From positions 1-59,330 of the forward strand of contig JAFDWO010000044.1 in NCBI GenBank assembly GCA_018268415.1: DNA of 59,330 nucleotides, written 5' to 3'. Positions 43,096 to 51,271 of this stretch are shown piece after piece (the stretch's first letter is position 1; each line of letters starts with the position of its first letter). The stretch comes from Actinomycetota bacterium. Lineage in GTDB: Bacteria > Actinomycetota > Thermoleophilia > Solirubrobacterales > 70-9. Both the position numbers and the translations under genes were made by a program. The notes beneath the pieces are model-generated. The model ran no database searches. It worked only from the letters and a program-made list of their open reading frames with translations, and was not told the origin of the DNA.

Positions 43096-43405
43096 CGGTC
43101 CTCGTTCCCGGGGCGAGGCGGTCGCAGGTCGACCGGCTCATCGACCCCCGAAATCGTGAACCAGCCCTTTCATCCCAACGGGCAGGTTCGTGCCAGGCGA
43201 TCCCCTCGAACAGGAACCTGGGGTCGGCGTTCGTGCTTTCGAGGATCTTGATGCAGGTGTCGACCCGGGGAACCCGGTGACCGCGCTCGAGGAGACTGAT
43301 CTCGGAGTGATGGAGACCGGTCCTTTTCGACAGGTCGTCCTTGCTCATGCAGGCGCGACGCCTCATCTTCCTGAGGTTGAGGCCGATCTGTTCGGAGACG
43401 GTCAT
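43082..43405 (-). CDS. XRE-family regulator
   Basis: The 107-residue protein has a Cro/C1 helix-turn-helix (IGLNLRKMRRRACMSKDDLSKRTGLHHSEISLLERG in segments, residues 7-42) with a short C-terminal tail that is probably shadowed by the next gene's start. It overlaps the response regulator remnant by 14 bp, so they were once an operon. It could be an element-borne repressor. Confidence 0.75.
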   Translation of the reverse strand: MTVSEQIGLNLRKMRRRACMSKDDLSKRTGLHHSEISLLERGHRVPRVDTCIKILESTNADPRFLFEGIAWHEPARWDERAGSRFRGSMSRSTCDRLAPGTRTDDRQ

Positions 43406-43802
43406 CGGTCGGCGCCTCCCTCCGGCCGGTCCCTCCGGCCGGCGAGCCGGAGGAGCGGTCGCGTGGAGATCTCGAACTCACCCCGCGCGGCCGAGAAGAA
43501 TCGCGGCCGGTAGGCGATGCCATCGATTCCGGGGCAGACGAACGACGCCCGCGACCGGCGCTACGAGGCGGCGGTCCTCGCTGGGCTGCATCGGAAGGCT
43601 GGTCCTTTCGGTGCCAGGCCGGGGGCTGTTCCACCAGCGCCCCGGCCGTTTTCAGGTCGTGGCGAAGTTAGCTCTGCGCCCGCGCGGAAGCGAGTCACAA
43701 CCTCGCGTAGATCCGCCGCAATCGCCACCAATCCGCGCATATCGGCCCGTTTCCAGGCACTCGTGCCCGAAATGGTGGGTGAGATCGGGGGCGGTTAATA
43801 GA
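43406..43802. other. Gene-free interval left of tRNA-Gly
   Basis: Frames here are short and lack domains. A GGCCGG-rich direct repeat sits near 43417-43450. The stretch ends at the tRNA terminator. Confidence 0.5.
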
Positions 43803-43829
43803 AAACCGGCGCCTCAAAGGCGCCGGTTT
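43803..43829 (-). terminator. Rho-independent terminator of tRNA-Gly
   Basis: AAACCGGCGCC (43803-43813) and GGCGCCGGTTT (43819-43829) form a perfect 11-bp stem with a 5-nt loop. On the minus strand the stem is followed by TTTTC, 8 bp past the tRNA 3' end. Confidence 0.9.
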
Positions 43830-43836
43830 GCAGGGA

Positions 43837-43910
43837 AGCGGCTGAAGGGATTCGAACCCTCGACCTTCTGCATGGCAAGCAGACGCTCTAGCCAGCTGAG
43901 CTACAGCCGC
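43837..43910 (-). tRNA. tRNA-Gly (GCC)
   Basis: The minus strand folds into a full cloverleaf: acceptor GCGGCTG/CAGCCGC, D arm GCTC/GAGC, anticodon stem TCTGC/GCAGA with loop TTGCCAT (anticodon GCC), T arm with TTCGAAT, discriminator U. CCA is not encoded. It is the integration target of the island: half copies occur at 38664-38707 and 48865-48903. Its 5' flank (43911 on) comes from the right-hand element, so its promoter is not the original one. The integrase gene ends only 18 bp upstream, reading toward it. Confidence 0.95.
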
Positions 43911-43928
43911 ATATGTTGATTCTTGGCT

Positions 43929-44984
43929 CTACGATGCGCTTTCCTGGGATACGTCCTGTATGGAAGTGGCGTCGGATTTCGGCACATTCGCCTCGTCGGA
44001 CACTATCGGACAGAACCCGGCCCATGAGAGCGCCGCGTCGAAGGCGACAAGATACCGCCCGGAGAGCTCGTCGCGTCGTTTCGCCGCCTTCTGGTAGACG
44101 CTGTACACGAAGCGGATATCACTCCAACCGCCCTGTTCTGCGATGTAGACCGGATCGTCGCCGCAGGCTGCCCGGAGGCTCGCGTAGGTACGACGCAGGC
44201 CATGAGGCGTGATGTGGTCGATGGCGTGGATGCCCTGCTCCTTGAGCTTCGCGTTGGCGCGCTTGATGATCTCGGGGAAGCGGGCCTCTGCGTTGCGGAC
44301 GGTCTGCCTGGCGTAGGTCTTCCTGATCCTCCCCGAGAGAAAGACCGGATCGTTGGGCCTCGTCCTCGGGCTGCGGGCCTTCCACGCGATCAACTCCTCA
44401 AGCGCGCCGATGGGGATGTCTACCTCCCGTTCTTCGCCAGTCTCGGTCTTGGACTCCCTGACGAAGATCGTCGCCGTCGAGAGGTTGATGTCGATCCAGA
44501 CGAGTGCAAGAGCCTCACCGATCCGCAGACCGCAACCTACGAGGACCGCGACAAGCGGGCGCTCGAAGCTCTTGGCCGACTGCACGAACGCGACGATCTG
44601 CTCAACGTCGATCCACGTCCGCTTCGGCTTGTTGCCCTTCGCCCTGATGTCGGGGTCGAGCGCAGGGTTGGTGCTGATCTTGTACCTCGGGAACTTGACC
44701 GTCCTTTTCAGGATTGAGTCGAGCCGGGAGATCGTCTTGTTGATGCTGTTGTTGCTCAAGGCCCCGTCCGTACGTTTCAGCTTGCGGCCTTCCTCGGCCA
44801 TCTGGGCTTCGATCTGGCGGCGCTGGTTCTGCTTCCAAGACCTGTAGGCGTCCACCGTTTCGATGGAGATCTCGGACAGGCGCATATCCGCGAAGTAGGG
44901 CAACAGATGGCTCTCAAGCGCCCATCGGTTGTCACGGATTGAGCCGGACCGGGTTTGACGGAGACCGTTTTTGTTGGTTTCCAA
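43929..44984 (-). pseudogene. Tyrosine-recombinase integrase, 5' end replaced by IS3
   Basis: The frame of 351 codons keeps the core-binding helix (ALESHLLPYFADMRLSEISI) and whole catalytic domain: Arg in GCGLRIGEAL, HGLRRTYAS (HxxR), GGWSD (His/Trp position) and Tyr in FVYSVYQ. The first 15 or so codons are IS sequence, and the only start is a TTG inside the IS end. The N-terminal arm-binding domain is absent, so it may bind core sites poorly. It sits 18 bp from the tRNA as integrases do. Possibly inactive; the catalytic half may still be made. Confidence 0.85.
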
Positions 44985-44985
44985 T

Positions 44986-45876
44986 TTAAGAGGGATAGCT
45001 CAGTTGAGCCTCCCGTCGAACGTATAGGTCCTCGAACTCCACGGGAGAGATGTCCCCGAGGGATTCATGCAGCCGCTCGTGGTTGAACCATGAGACGTAC
45101 TCCACGACGGCAAGCTCGAGCTGTGAGCGCGAGCGCCAGGAACGGTCGGCGACGAGCTCGGTCTTGAAGGTGTCGACGAAGCTCTCGGCCATCGCGTTGT
45201 CGTAGGCGTCGCCGACGCTGCCGACCGAGGCGAGGACGCCGTGGTCGTCCAGTTCCTGGGTGTAGTCGGCGGAGGTGTATTGGCTGCCACGATCGGTGTG
45301 GGCGACAAGCTCGAAGTCGGCACCGTGGTCACGCTGGCCGAGCGCCATCCGCAGGGCGTCGAGGACGAGGTCGGTGCGCATGTGGGATGCGAGTTGCCAG
45401 CCGACGACCTTCCTGGAGAAGGCGTCGATCACGAAGGCGAAGTAGCTCATCCCCTCCCAGGAGCGCAGGTAGGTGAAGTCGCCGACCCAGAGCCGGTTCG
45501 GGGCCTCTGCGCTGAAGTCCCGCTCGACCAGGTCGGGTCGACGGGCCGCCCGCGGATCGGCCTTCGTGGTGCGCCACGGCTTCCCGCGCCGCTTGGCGCC
45601 CTGGATCCCCGCCTGGCGCATCAGCCGCTGCATCCGGCCACGGCCGACCTCCTCGCCCTGGCGCCTGAGGGCGATCCACATACGCCGGTAGCCGTAGGCG
45701 TGGTAGTTGCGCTCGTGGACCTCCTCGATCTTCGCGAGCAGGCGCTCGTCCTCGAGCGAGCGGGCCGACCGCCGGCCGGTGCGGCGCCGGTAATACGCGG
45801 AGGCCGACGTCCCCAGGGTCCTGCAGATCGGCTCGACCCCGAAGCGATGGCGATGCTCCTCGATGAAGGCGCTCAC
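44986..45876 (-). CDS. IS3 transposase OrfB (DDE domain)
   Basis: The 296-residue product has an HTH_21 start (FIEEHRHRFGVEPICRTLG), HERNYHAYGYRRMW, and the rve catalytic triad: Asp in VGDFTYL, Asp in AHTDRGSQY, Glu in NAMAESFVDTFK. It starts on a GTG at 45876 that overlaps the orfA stop (GTGA); in most IS3 elements OrfA and OrfB are also joined by a -1 frameshift, and a run of five T (minus strand, 45907-45911) near the orfA end is a candidate slip site. It looks intact. Confidence 0.9.
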   Translation of the reverse strand: MSAFIEEHRHRFGVEPICRTLGTSASAYYRRRTGRRSARSLEDERLLAKIEEVHERNYHAYGYRRMWIALRRQGEEVGRGRMQRLMRQAGIQGAKRRGKPWRTTKADPRAARRPDLVERDFSAEAPNRLWVGDFTYLRSWEGMSYFAFVIDAFSRKVVGWQLASHMRTDLVLDALRMALGQRDHGADFELVAHTDRGSQYTSADYTQELDDHGVLASVGSVGDAYDNAMAESFVDTFKTELVADRSWRSRSQLELAVVEYVSWFNHERLHESLGDISPVEFEDLYVRREAQLSYPS

Positions 45877-46175
45877 TTCGTCCGGCGTGGGTCGAGCTCG
45901 GCCGCGAAAAACGCCGAGGCGGACTTCAGGATGTCGTTTGCGCGGTGCAGATCGCGGTTCTCGCGCTCCAGTTCCTTCAGGCGTTCGCGCTCCTCGCCGC
46001 CCAGCACCTCGGACCGTCTGCCCTCGTCGGCTTCGGTCCTTCGCACCCACTTGCGCAGCGTCTCGTGGGGGATGCCGAGATCGCGGGCGACGTGGGCGCT
46101 CGGACGGCCGGAGTCGAAAACCATCCGGGTGCCGCGCTCCAACAACTCTTCGGGATACTTCCTGCTTCTTGCCAT
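45873..46175 (-). CDS. IS3 transposase OrfA
   Basis: The 100-residue protein starts MARSRKYPEELLERGTRMVF and carries a helix-turn-helix (VARDLGIPHETLRKWVRRTEA) that binds the IS ends, then a leucine-zipper helix (ERLKELERENRDLHRANDIL). It precedes and overlaps orfB. Full length. Confidence 0.9.
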   Translation of the reverse strand: MARSRKYPEELLERGTRMVFDSGRPSAHVARDLGIPHETLRKWVRRTEADEGRRSEVLGGEERERLKELERENRDLHRANDILKSASAFFAAELDPRRTK

Positions 46176-46306
46176 GGTCTGATCGGTTCCCTTCGGCCAG
46201 GAGGAATCCTGGCTTCGAGGTCTCCGTCAAACCCGGCCTGGCTCACACAGGACGGCTGCTGGGCACGAAATAGGTCTGCCTTCGATGGCGCAGCGAGGGT
46301 TCGCAG

Positions 46307-47446
46307 CTAATTCGGGCCTCGATCGAGCTCGTTGAACCAGACGATGCCTCTCGGGCCTTTGCATTCACCCTCTAGTTCATTAGCAGCGCGAGCGTAGCGC
46401 GTGAAGCAGCGGTATCGCATGATCTTGCACCCTCTTGAACTCCGCTTCTGCGCACAAGCCCCGTTCGTTTGAGCAGTGGCTTCCACCAATTTAAAGTACT
46501 TACGCATAATCTTCCGTGCGCCCGAGCACCCCAAGCGAGAGGAAGTTTCTACCGACCAGCCGGTCAGAAGCCTCGTCTTGACGTTGCGGCAGCCTCTGTA
46601 TTGAGGGGACTGTCGGTCCTTCACCCGACGTACGTAACGCGTGAACTTTCGTCCTTCGACGTTCCAGGTGATGACGTATCGGCCCAGGGTGTCGCCGGTT
46701 ATCTTGTTGACGTAGGTCGTCCCTGCTTCCGCGTACTGCGGCCGGTTGGTGCAAAGATGTTCCCCTTCGGGGAAGCGGACGCAGACATCGTACGACACTT
46801 CCTTAGAGGCTTTGATGAACGCTCCCATCTTCGTGCCGATCGAACAGATGGACGATCTCGACGTGCGGATCGAAAGACCACATCCGGTCCAGACAGCGAT
46901 CCTCGCGGAGGCCCCAGCCGGAGGCGTCGGCTCGGGCGGAGCAGTTGGGTTAGTCGGAGCAGAGCCAGGCTTCGTGGGCACAACCAGCGGATTTGTGACG
47001 AGATTAAACGACCAAATGGGGCCAAATTCGTCGCAAGACGTGATGACTTCGCAGTTGATCCGCTTCGCCCTCCAATAGAGGATTCCGCTGGTCGCACTCA
47101 AACTGAGTTCAGCTTTGCAGTGATCTTCCGTTACGTTCGTCGGGAAGACGACGCCCGAACCAACCCTGAACGGCGTTGCAAACTCCCCTTCGGGATTAGG
47201 CGCCGGGTTGGTGGCAACTTCTACAAAATAGCTAGACCAGCCATATTCGCCATAAGTGCCAGTCGTGAATCTAGGACACGTGAATTCGACCGTCACGTTG
47301 GAGCCAGTCGTCCGTTCCACCGTGGAACCCGAAGGCGGAGAGATGTTTTCGATCGGTGGATGGCTAGGTGTGATGGCCCCAGCGACACGGGGGATCACAA
47401 GCCCTACGAAGGTACCAACGACGATCAAGATCATGCACTTCCTCAC
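46307..47446 (-). CDS. Secreted Cys-containing protein with Fn3-like segment
   Basis: The 379-residue product has a signal peptide (about residues 1-24, ending VAGA), then a beta-rich region reading VEFTCPRFTTGTYGEYGWSS and LYWRAKRINCEV, like a fibronectin-III-type domain. A Pro/Thr-rich linker follows near 158-178. The last 190 residues are basic with about ten cysteines, likely paired outside the cell. No family recognised. Codons are less GC-biased than the host's (many TTC/ACT-type), which fits recent transfer. It is cargo of element B, ending 60 bp from the IS. Confidence 0.75.
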   Translation of the reverse strand: MRKCMILIVVGTFVGLVIPRVAGAITPSHPPIENISPPSGSTVERTTGSNVTVEFTCPRFTTGTYGEYGWSSYFVEVATNPAPNPEGEFATPFRVGSGVVFPTNVTEDHCKAELSLSATSGILYWRAKRINCEVITSCDEFGPIWSFNLVTNPLVVPTKPGSAPTNPTAPPEPTPPAGASARIAVWTGCGLSIRTSRSSICSIGTKMGAFIKASKEVSYDVCVRFPEGEHLCTNRPQYAEAGTTYVNKITGDTLGRYVITWNVEGRKFTRYVRRVKDRQSPQYRGCRNVKTRLLTGWSVETSSRLGCSGARKIMRKYFKLVEATAQTNGACAQKRSSRGCKIMRYRCFTRYARAANELEGECKGPRGIVWFNELDRGPN

Positions 47447-47526
47447 GAGGCTCTCCTTGTCCTACTGGGTGCCGACCCCTGAGCGACCGAACTTTGTCAG
47501 CAGGCCATATTTCTGTGTTCCATCGG

Positions 47527-48387
47527 TCATTCGCCCACCCTCTTCCAGGTACCACAACCGCTGGTTTCGAAATACGGAGACGTGATGTTGAGGATCTGAT
47601 GCTTGTTGAATCCGCCATTTTCTATGATCCCTTCGATCCCACCACCACCGGGTTCGCTCAACAGCGCCCAGTAACATCCGCCGCCGCCGGGGGCTTCGTA
47701 GGTCCCAGGAATGTAGTCGCGTTCGGCCTGCCAAGTCCCATCGGTTATTTCGGACTTGGCGGCGATTTCCTCGGCTTCTCCTTCTTCGCCGCGAAGGCTG
47801 GCGATCTTGGCTTCCTTCGAGGAGACTCCCTCTTCGAGTGAGGTCAGTTCTGCTTCCTGCTCGCTGATCCTTTCGCCAAGATGTTCGCTTTCGATCCCGG
47901 CGTGACCCACCACCTTCTTGGCCTTCGCTTCGGCGCGTCCGACGATCTGTTCCGCCTTTTCTTCGCCCGCCTTGATCGCTTCGGCTTCTACTGCTTCCGC
48001 CCTTTCAGCCGCCGCTTTGGCCTTTTCGGCTGAGCCTTCTGCCTGTGACACCGACTTTTCGAGGCTCGCTACTTCGTCCTTGAGTTCCCCCTCGTTCGAA
48101 CCAGCCCCGCCGATGGCGACGCCGATGATCAAGATGATCAGGGCGGCCACGATCCCCATCGTCCACTGCGCCCATCGAGGACGCAGGGACCACCAACTCC
48201 CTCCATCCGAGGGCCGGGGTGTACCTGACGCCGATCCCGGACCGGCTTCCGAGCGTCGTATCCGGTCGGTCCATCGGCTCCCGTCGTAGTACCGCTCGGA
48301 TTCCCCGCCGAGAGGATCGGGGTACCACCCGGCCTCCCCCGAGGCAGGCGGCTGGGCATCGGCAAGACTCAAGATATCTCCCCCCAC
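47527..48387 (-). CDS. DUF2510 protein with one span and a long coiled coil
   Basis: The 286-residue protein begins with a DUF2510 module (GWYPDPLGGESERYYDGSRW, near 20-40), an actinobacterial surface motif. A membrane span follows at about 77-97. Then come 110 residues of Ala/Glu/Lys coiled coil (SQAEGSAEKAKAAAERAEAV etc.), and a C-terminal domain of about 75 residues with two Cys (GGGCYWAL, SGCGTW). The last part resembles small beta domains at the ends of surface proteins. It is upstream of the secreted protein gene on the same strand, 80 bp apart. GAA/GCT/TTC codons differ from host use. Confidence 0.75.
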   Translation of the reverse strand: MGGDILSLADAQPPASGEAGWYPDPLGGESERYYDGSRWTDRIRRSEAGPGSASGTPRPSDGGSWWSLRPRWAQWTMGIVAALIILIIGVAIGGAGSNEGELKDEVASLEKSVSQAEGSAEKAKAAAERAEAVEAEAIKAGEEKAEQIVGRAEAKAKKVVGHAGIESEHLGERISEQEAELTSLEEGVSSKEAKIASLRGEEGEAEEIAAKSEITDGTWQAERDYIPGTYEAPGGGGCYWALLSEPGGGGIEGIIENGGFNKHQILNITSPYFETSGCGTWKRVGE

Positions 48388-48554
48388 GAGAACGATGGTT
48401 GACTGGACGGTGAGAAGCCTTAGAGAAACCTAAAGGCAAACTGGTCGATCAGATTGCAGACAAACGGCCAGATTCACGCGCTTTTGCAACTTTTTGACAC
48501 CAGTAGTGCGTATAACCGATTAGGCATCCCGTCGGGAAGGTTTGACCGCTAGCG

Positions 48555-48731
48555 TTGGCTCCTCCTTCGACGCTCGTAGACCGCGCGCTCGGGGCCGCAC
48601 GAGAGAGCAGGGCCAAGCTCAAGCTGCATGAGGTCGAATTCCTGGCGAAAACCTTCCGCCATCTCTGGGGAGTAGATCAAGCCTCGGTCGATGAACTCTG
48701 GCGATTCCTGGCGACGGGGAAGCGGCTCTGA
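48555..48731 (+). CDS. Short helical ORF of 58 codons
   Basis: A TTG-started frame reads ALGAARESRAKLKLHEVEFL, then AKTFRHLWGVDQASVDELWR and FLATGKRL before the stop. Composition is protein-like and unlike the shadows around it, but there is no ribosome site and no known family. It could be the tail of a lost gene at the right edge of the island. Low confidence. Confidence 0.3.
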   Translation: MAPPSTLVDRALGAARESRAKLKLHEVEFLAKTFRHLWGVDQASVDELWRFLATGKRL

Positions 48732-48843
48732 TGACGTTTCGTCCGACCGGACAAAACCCCGTCGAAACGTGCCTAAACGAGTCTAATGCGGCCTCCGAAA
48801 CGGCTCCGAGATCAGCCTCTTTTTGGCTCTGCACCTAGCAAAA

Positions 48844-48863
48844 CGGCCTCCCAAGAGAGGCCG
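48844..48863 (-). terminator. Hairpin at the element B right junction
   Basis: CGGCCTC and GAGGCCG form a 7-bp stem with a 6-nt loop, followed on the minus strand by TTTTG. It abuts the 5'-half tRNA fragment, so any transcript started at the old tRNA promoter would read the half tRNA and stop here. Confidence 0.6.
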
Positions 48864-48864
48864 A

Positions 48865-48903
48865 ATGGCAAGCAGACGCTCTAGCCAGCTGAGCTACAGC
48901 CGC
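48865..48903 (-). repeat. 5'-half tRNA-Gly fragment (att-like)
   Basis: Thirty-nine bases identical to 43872-43910 of the intact tRNA. It holds the acceptor 5' strand, D arm, and anticodon stem up to the loop (ATGGCA, 48865-48870), then stops. No 3' half follows, so it is not a gene. It is the right-hand scar of element B; its right flank is likely the original tRNA promoter. Confidence 0.9.
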
Positions 48904-48963
48904 GTGGAGGCGAGAGGATACCGCCCCGGGGGCGCTGGTGGCGGGCCGGCGGGGTTTCGGGCG

Positions 48964-49910
48964 CTAGAAGCCGGGGGTGTCGGCTTCCGAGCTGCGGGTG
49001 ACGCAGCCCTTGAGGGCGCAGATCACGACGGTGAAGCGGGGGCCGGTGAGGCGGATCGGGTCGAGGCCGGGGAAGGTGACGGCGAGGTCACCGTGCCAGG
49101 TGAAGGTCGATTCGCGGGTGCGGAGGAATTCGCCGCTGCCGGTGAAGGGGGCAGGGGGCGCCACCGCGATCTCTTCCGGCATCGCCCGGCCGCCGGGGAA
49201 GAGGAGCGAGCGTTCGGGGGCAGCGACCTTCACCTTGCGGTGGATGGTGATCCGGCCTGCCTTGTCGGCCAGTTCGGCCGTGTAGAGAACGCGGCGATCG
49301 GCCGGCGCCGCGTGCCGGTAGAACTGGGTCGCGAGGAAGGACAGGGTGTGTTTCGGCGCCACGAAGATGCTCGGGGCGTCGGAGGCATTCGCCGCGAAGC
49401 TGGCCCGCTTCTTCTTGGGATGACCGACCACCGGCAGGCCGGTGAATTCGCAGACCAGGTGTCCCCAGGATTCCTGCCCCGCCCACACGCGGTGGATGCG
49501 AATCCGCGCGAAGCCCCGTTCGGTCCGGAAGCGGGCCCGGCCAACCAGATAACCGGGCTGAAAGCTCCCCTTCGGCCCCTTGCACCCTCCGGTCGGCAGG
49601 GATTCCGGAGCGCCGACCGGGACAAAGCGGAGGTCGAACCTCCCACGCTCGCCGAAATCGGCGATCAGGTGACCGGCCGGCGCACGCCCCACCCGCGTCG
49701 CGAAATCCGTGGTCGATCCGTGACCGATGACGCGGACAAAGAAATAGCCCTTGTTGTTCTCGGAGAAGTTGACCCGATAGCCGTGCGTTGCCTGGAGTCG
49801 CGCAAGGTCACAGAACCGGGTCCGAAGCTGAACGTTTCGGCGGCAAGCGAGCTCGCCGGGGCAAGCAGCAGGAGCGCGAGGACAAAGGAGAGCGTCCGCC
49901 AGAGCCTCAT
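48964..49910 (-). pseudogene. Secreted beta-rich protein gene with frameshift
   Basis: The start at 49910 (ATGA overlap with the upstream paralogue) gives a signal peptide: MRLWRTLSFVLALLLLAPAS and SLAAE. That frame soon turns to nonsense. A second frame picks up RTRFCDLARLQATHGYRVNF, then SENNKGYFFVRVIGHGSTT and runs to 48964 (CALKGCVTRSSEADTPGF). This body aligns by eye with the neighbour at 49907-50971 (LRLGTDGGYQVNV, LRGCEG, RFTVVICAL-like end). A one-base shift near 49820 explains it, either as a true mutation or as an error. Confidence 0.7.
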
Positions 49911-50971
49911 CGCGCTCCCTCCCTCCCCGTCGATTCTTCCCCCGCCTGCAGGTTCGGCGCCTGGGACACGCACCCGTGCGGCTTCAGGAGCGGACTGGTG
50001 ACGCAGAGTGAGGTGTAGAAGTCCGTACCGGTGAGCGGCACCGCGAGGCCCGGGAACCGCACCGCCAGGTTGCCGGTCCAACTGTGGTCGGTCGCCGACA
50101 CCTCCGCGTAGCTCGCCGCGCCGCTGAACGGCACACCGGGCTTCAGGGTGGCGGTGGCCGGGTGTTCACCGGGCAGGCTGGTGATCAGTGCGCCGGCCGG
50201 GGCCCGGAGGAGCATGACGCTCCTCCCCACCGGGATCCGGCCCTGGTATTCGAACGCGCCCGCTTCGACTTCGGCGCCGGGCCCGGCACCGGTCGCGTGG
50301 CCCGCCCGCATTTCGACCACGCGGCCCCCTTCTTTATGCACCGCCTGCAGGCTCGAGACGGTGCCGAGGATGATCGAGACGATGCTGGCGCCGACGTGGG
50401 GTTCGACCCGGTCCCGCAGGGATTCCGGCCGCGGTTGGGGCAAGGGACTCCTGACGTGACAACGGAGCCGGAAGCTGCGATCACGCTCGCCCGCGGCCGA
50501 GCCGGTCGAGATCGCGAAGTAGTCGCCTTCGCCGTGCAGCGAGACCTTCCCGACCCAGCGACCGGATTCGCTCCGGGAGGGCCGCCCTTCGCACCCCCTC
50601 AACAGTCGCCGTTCCCGCACCGGGCCACCGGGACGAAACCGCACCGCGAGCGAGCCGAACGTGCCGAAATCGGCGCTCACGCGACCGCCGAGCAGCGAGC
50701 CCCGGAAGTGGGTGCCGTACGTCGTCTCCGCCACGCCGAGCCTGCCCCAGTCGACCTTGCCGACGACGAGCAGCGCCAGGTCCGGTTCCTCGAAGAGGAC
50801 GTTGACCTGGTAGCCCCCATCGGTACCGAGCCGCAGGACGGCCCCTACCGTCGGTCGCCTGACTTCGACGTGCCGCCGGTGCGCGCCGTTACGCGCCGAC
50901 GCCCCCGCGGGGACCGCGAGCACCAGTAGAACCGCACCTGCCGCTGCGACGAGACGACCCCATTGCTTCAC
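49907..50971 (-). CDS. Secreted protein, paralogue of the downstream broken gene
   Basis: The 354-residue product has a signal peptide (VKQWGRLVAAAGAVLLVLAV, then PAGASA) and a beta-rich body in two halves, with Cys residues in LLRGCEG, LRCHV and YTSLCVTSP...GCVSQ likely forming disulfides. Repeats of a VGKVSLHGEGDYFAI pattern suggest internal duplication. The GTG at 50971 is the best start; an open frame further upstream is a shadow of the MBL gene. Unknown family, seemingly lineage-specific. The pair lies just right of the island scar. Confidence 0.7.
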   Translation of the reverse strand: MKQWGRLVAAAGAVLLVLAVPAGASARNGAHRRHVEVRRPTVGAVLRLGTDGGYQVNVLFEEPDLALLVVGKVDWGRLGVAETTYGTHFRGSLLGGRVSADFGTFGSLAVRFRPGGPVRERRLLRGCEGRPSRSESGRWVGKVSLHGEGDYFAISTGSAAGERDRSFRLRCHVRSPLPQPRPESLRDRVEPHVGASIVSIILGTVSSLQAVHKEGGRVVEMRAGHATGAGPGAEVEAGAFEYQGRIPVGRSVMLLRAPAGALITSLPGEHPATATLKPGVPFSGAASYAEVSATDHSWTGNLAVRFPGLAVPLTGTDFYTSLCVTSPLLKPHGCVSQAPNLQAGEESTGREGAR

Positions 50972-51271
50972 CGCATCTAAGTATTTCAAGAAACCTCGGC
51001 CACTCGCCTCCCGACCCGCCGGCCCCCGGACGCGCGACGACCCCGAAGCGGCAGATTCGGGGTCGTCGTCCAGCGGCACCGGCGCCTTGCCACACCGATG
51101 CGGGGTTGTCGCCGGACGGCGGTTGGAGGCACGCCGAACCGACTCGGAAAGATCCTCGCGAGCGATCGGCGGCAAGGAGTTAACGGGCTGAGAAAGTCGG
51201 CGATCGGACTTCCCGATCGGGTCGCCCGACGGTCCCGGGACCGCTAGCCTGGAAGGGCAGGACCACCAACC
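50972..51271. other. Divergent promoter region
   Basis: About 300 bp between the secreted-protein gene (minus) and the MBL/rhodanese gene (plus). An AT-richer patch at 50975-50992 is close to the GTG of the former. No other feature found. Confidence 0.5.

Larger units (their letters stand above)
38664..43877. mobile_element. Integrated element A in tRNA-Gly (left half of composite island)
   Basis: The element is bounded by a 3'-half copy of tRNA-Gly at 38664-38707 and by the 3' half of the intact tRNA at 43834-43877 (42 of 44 bases identical). This is the classic pair of direct repeats left by tyrosine-recombinase integration into a tRNA gene. The cargo is three or four toxin-antitoxin-like units, a zinc-ribbon protein, a broken response regulator and an XRE regulator. 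No integrase is found within it, so it depends on another element or is fixed. Confidence 0.65.
44940..46245 (-). mobile_element. IS3-family insertion sequence, 1306 bp
   Basis: Terminal inverted repeats at 44940-44966 and 46219-46245 match at 25 of 27 bases, starting TGAGCC and ending with the CA that IS3 elements have. They enclose orfA (45873-46175) and orfB (44986-45876). Flanking bases (GAT on the left, CAC on the right) do not form a 3-bp target duplication, so one side was lost, perhaps by recombination with another copy. It interrupts the integrase gene. Confidence 0.9.
43872..48903. mobile_element. Integrated element B in tRNA-Gly (right half of composite island)
   Basis: Bounded by the tRNA 5' half at 43872-43910 and its exact 39-bp copy at 48865-48903. 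It carries a tyrosine integrase next to the intact tRNA, an IS3 insertion that cut that integrase, and two cargo genes for secreted or surface proteins. The likely crossover is the anticodon loop, so B replaced the 5' half of the tRNA and its promoter region rather than the 3' end. Confidence 0.65.

Noticed and set aside
48865..48903. A third tRNA-Gly gene on the right
   Set aside because: Only the 5' half is present; a hairpin replaces the 3' half.
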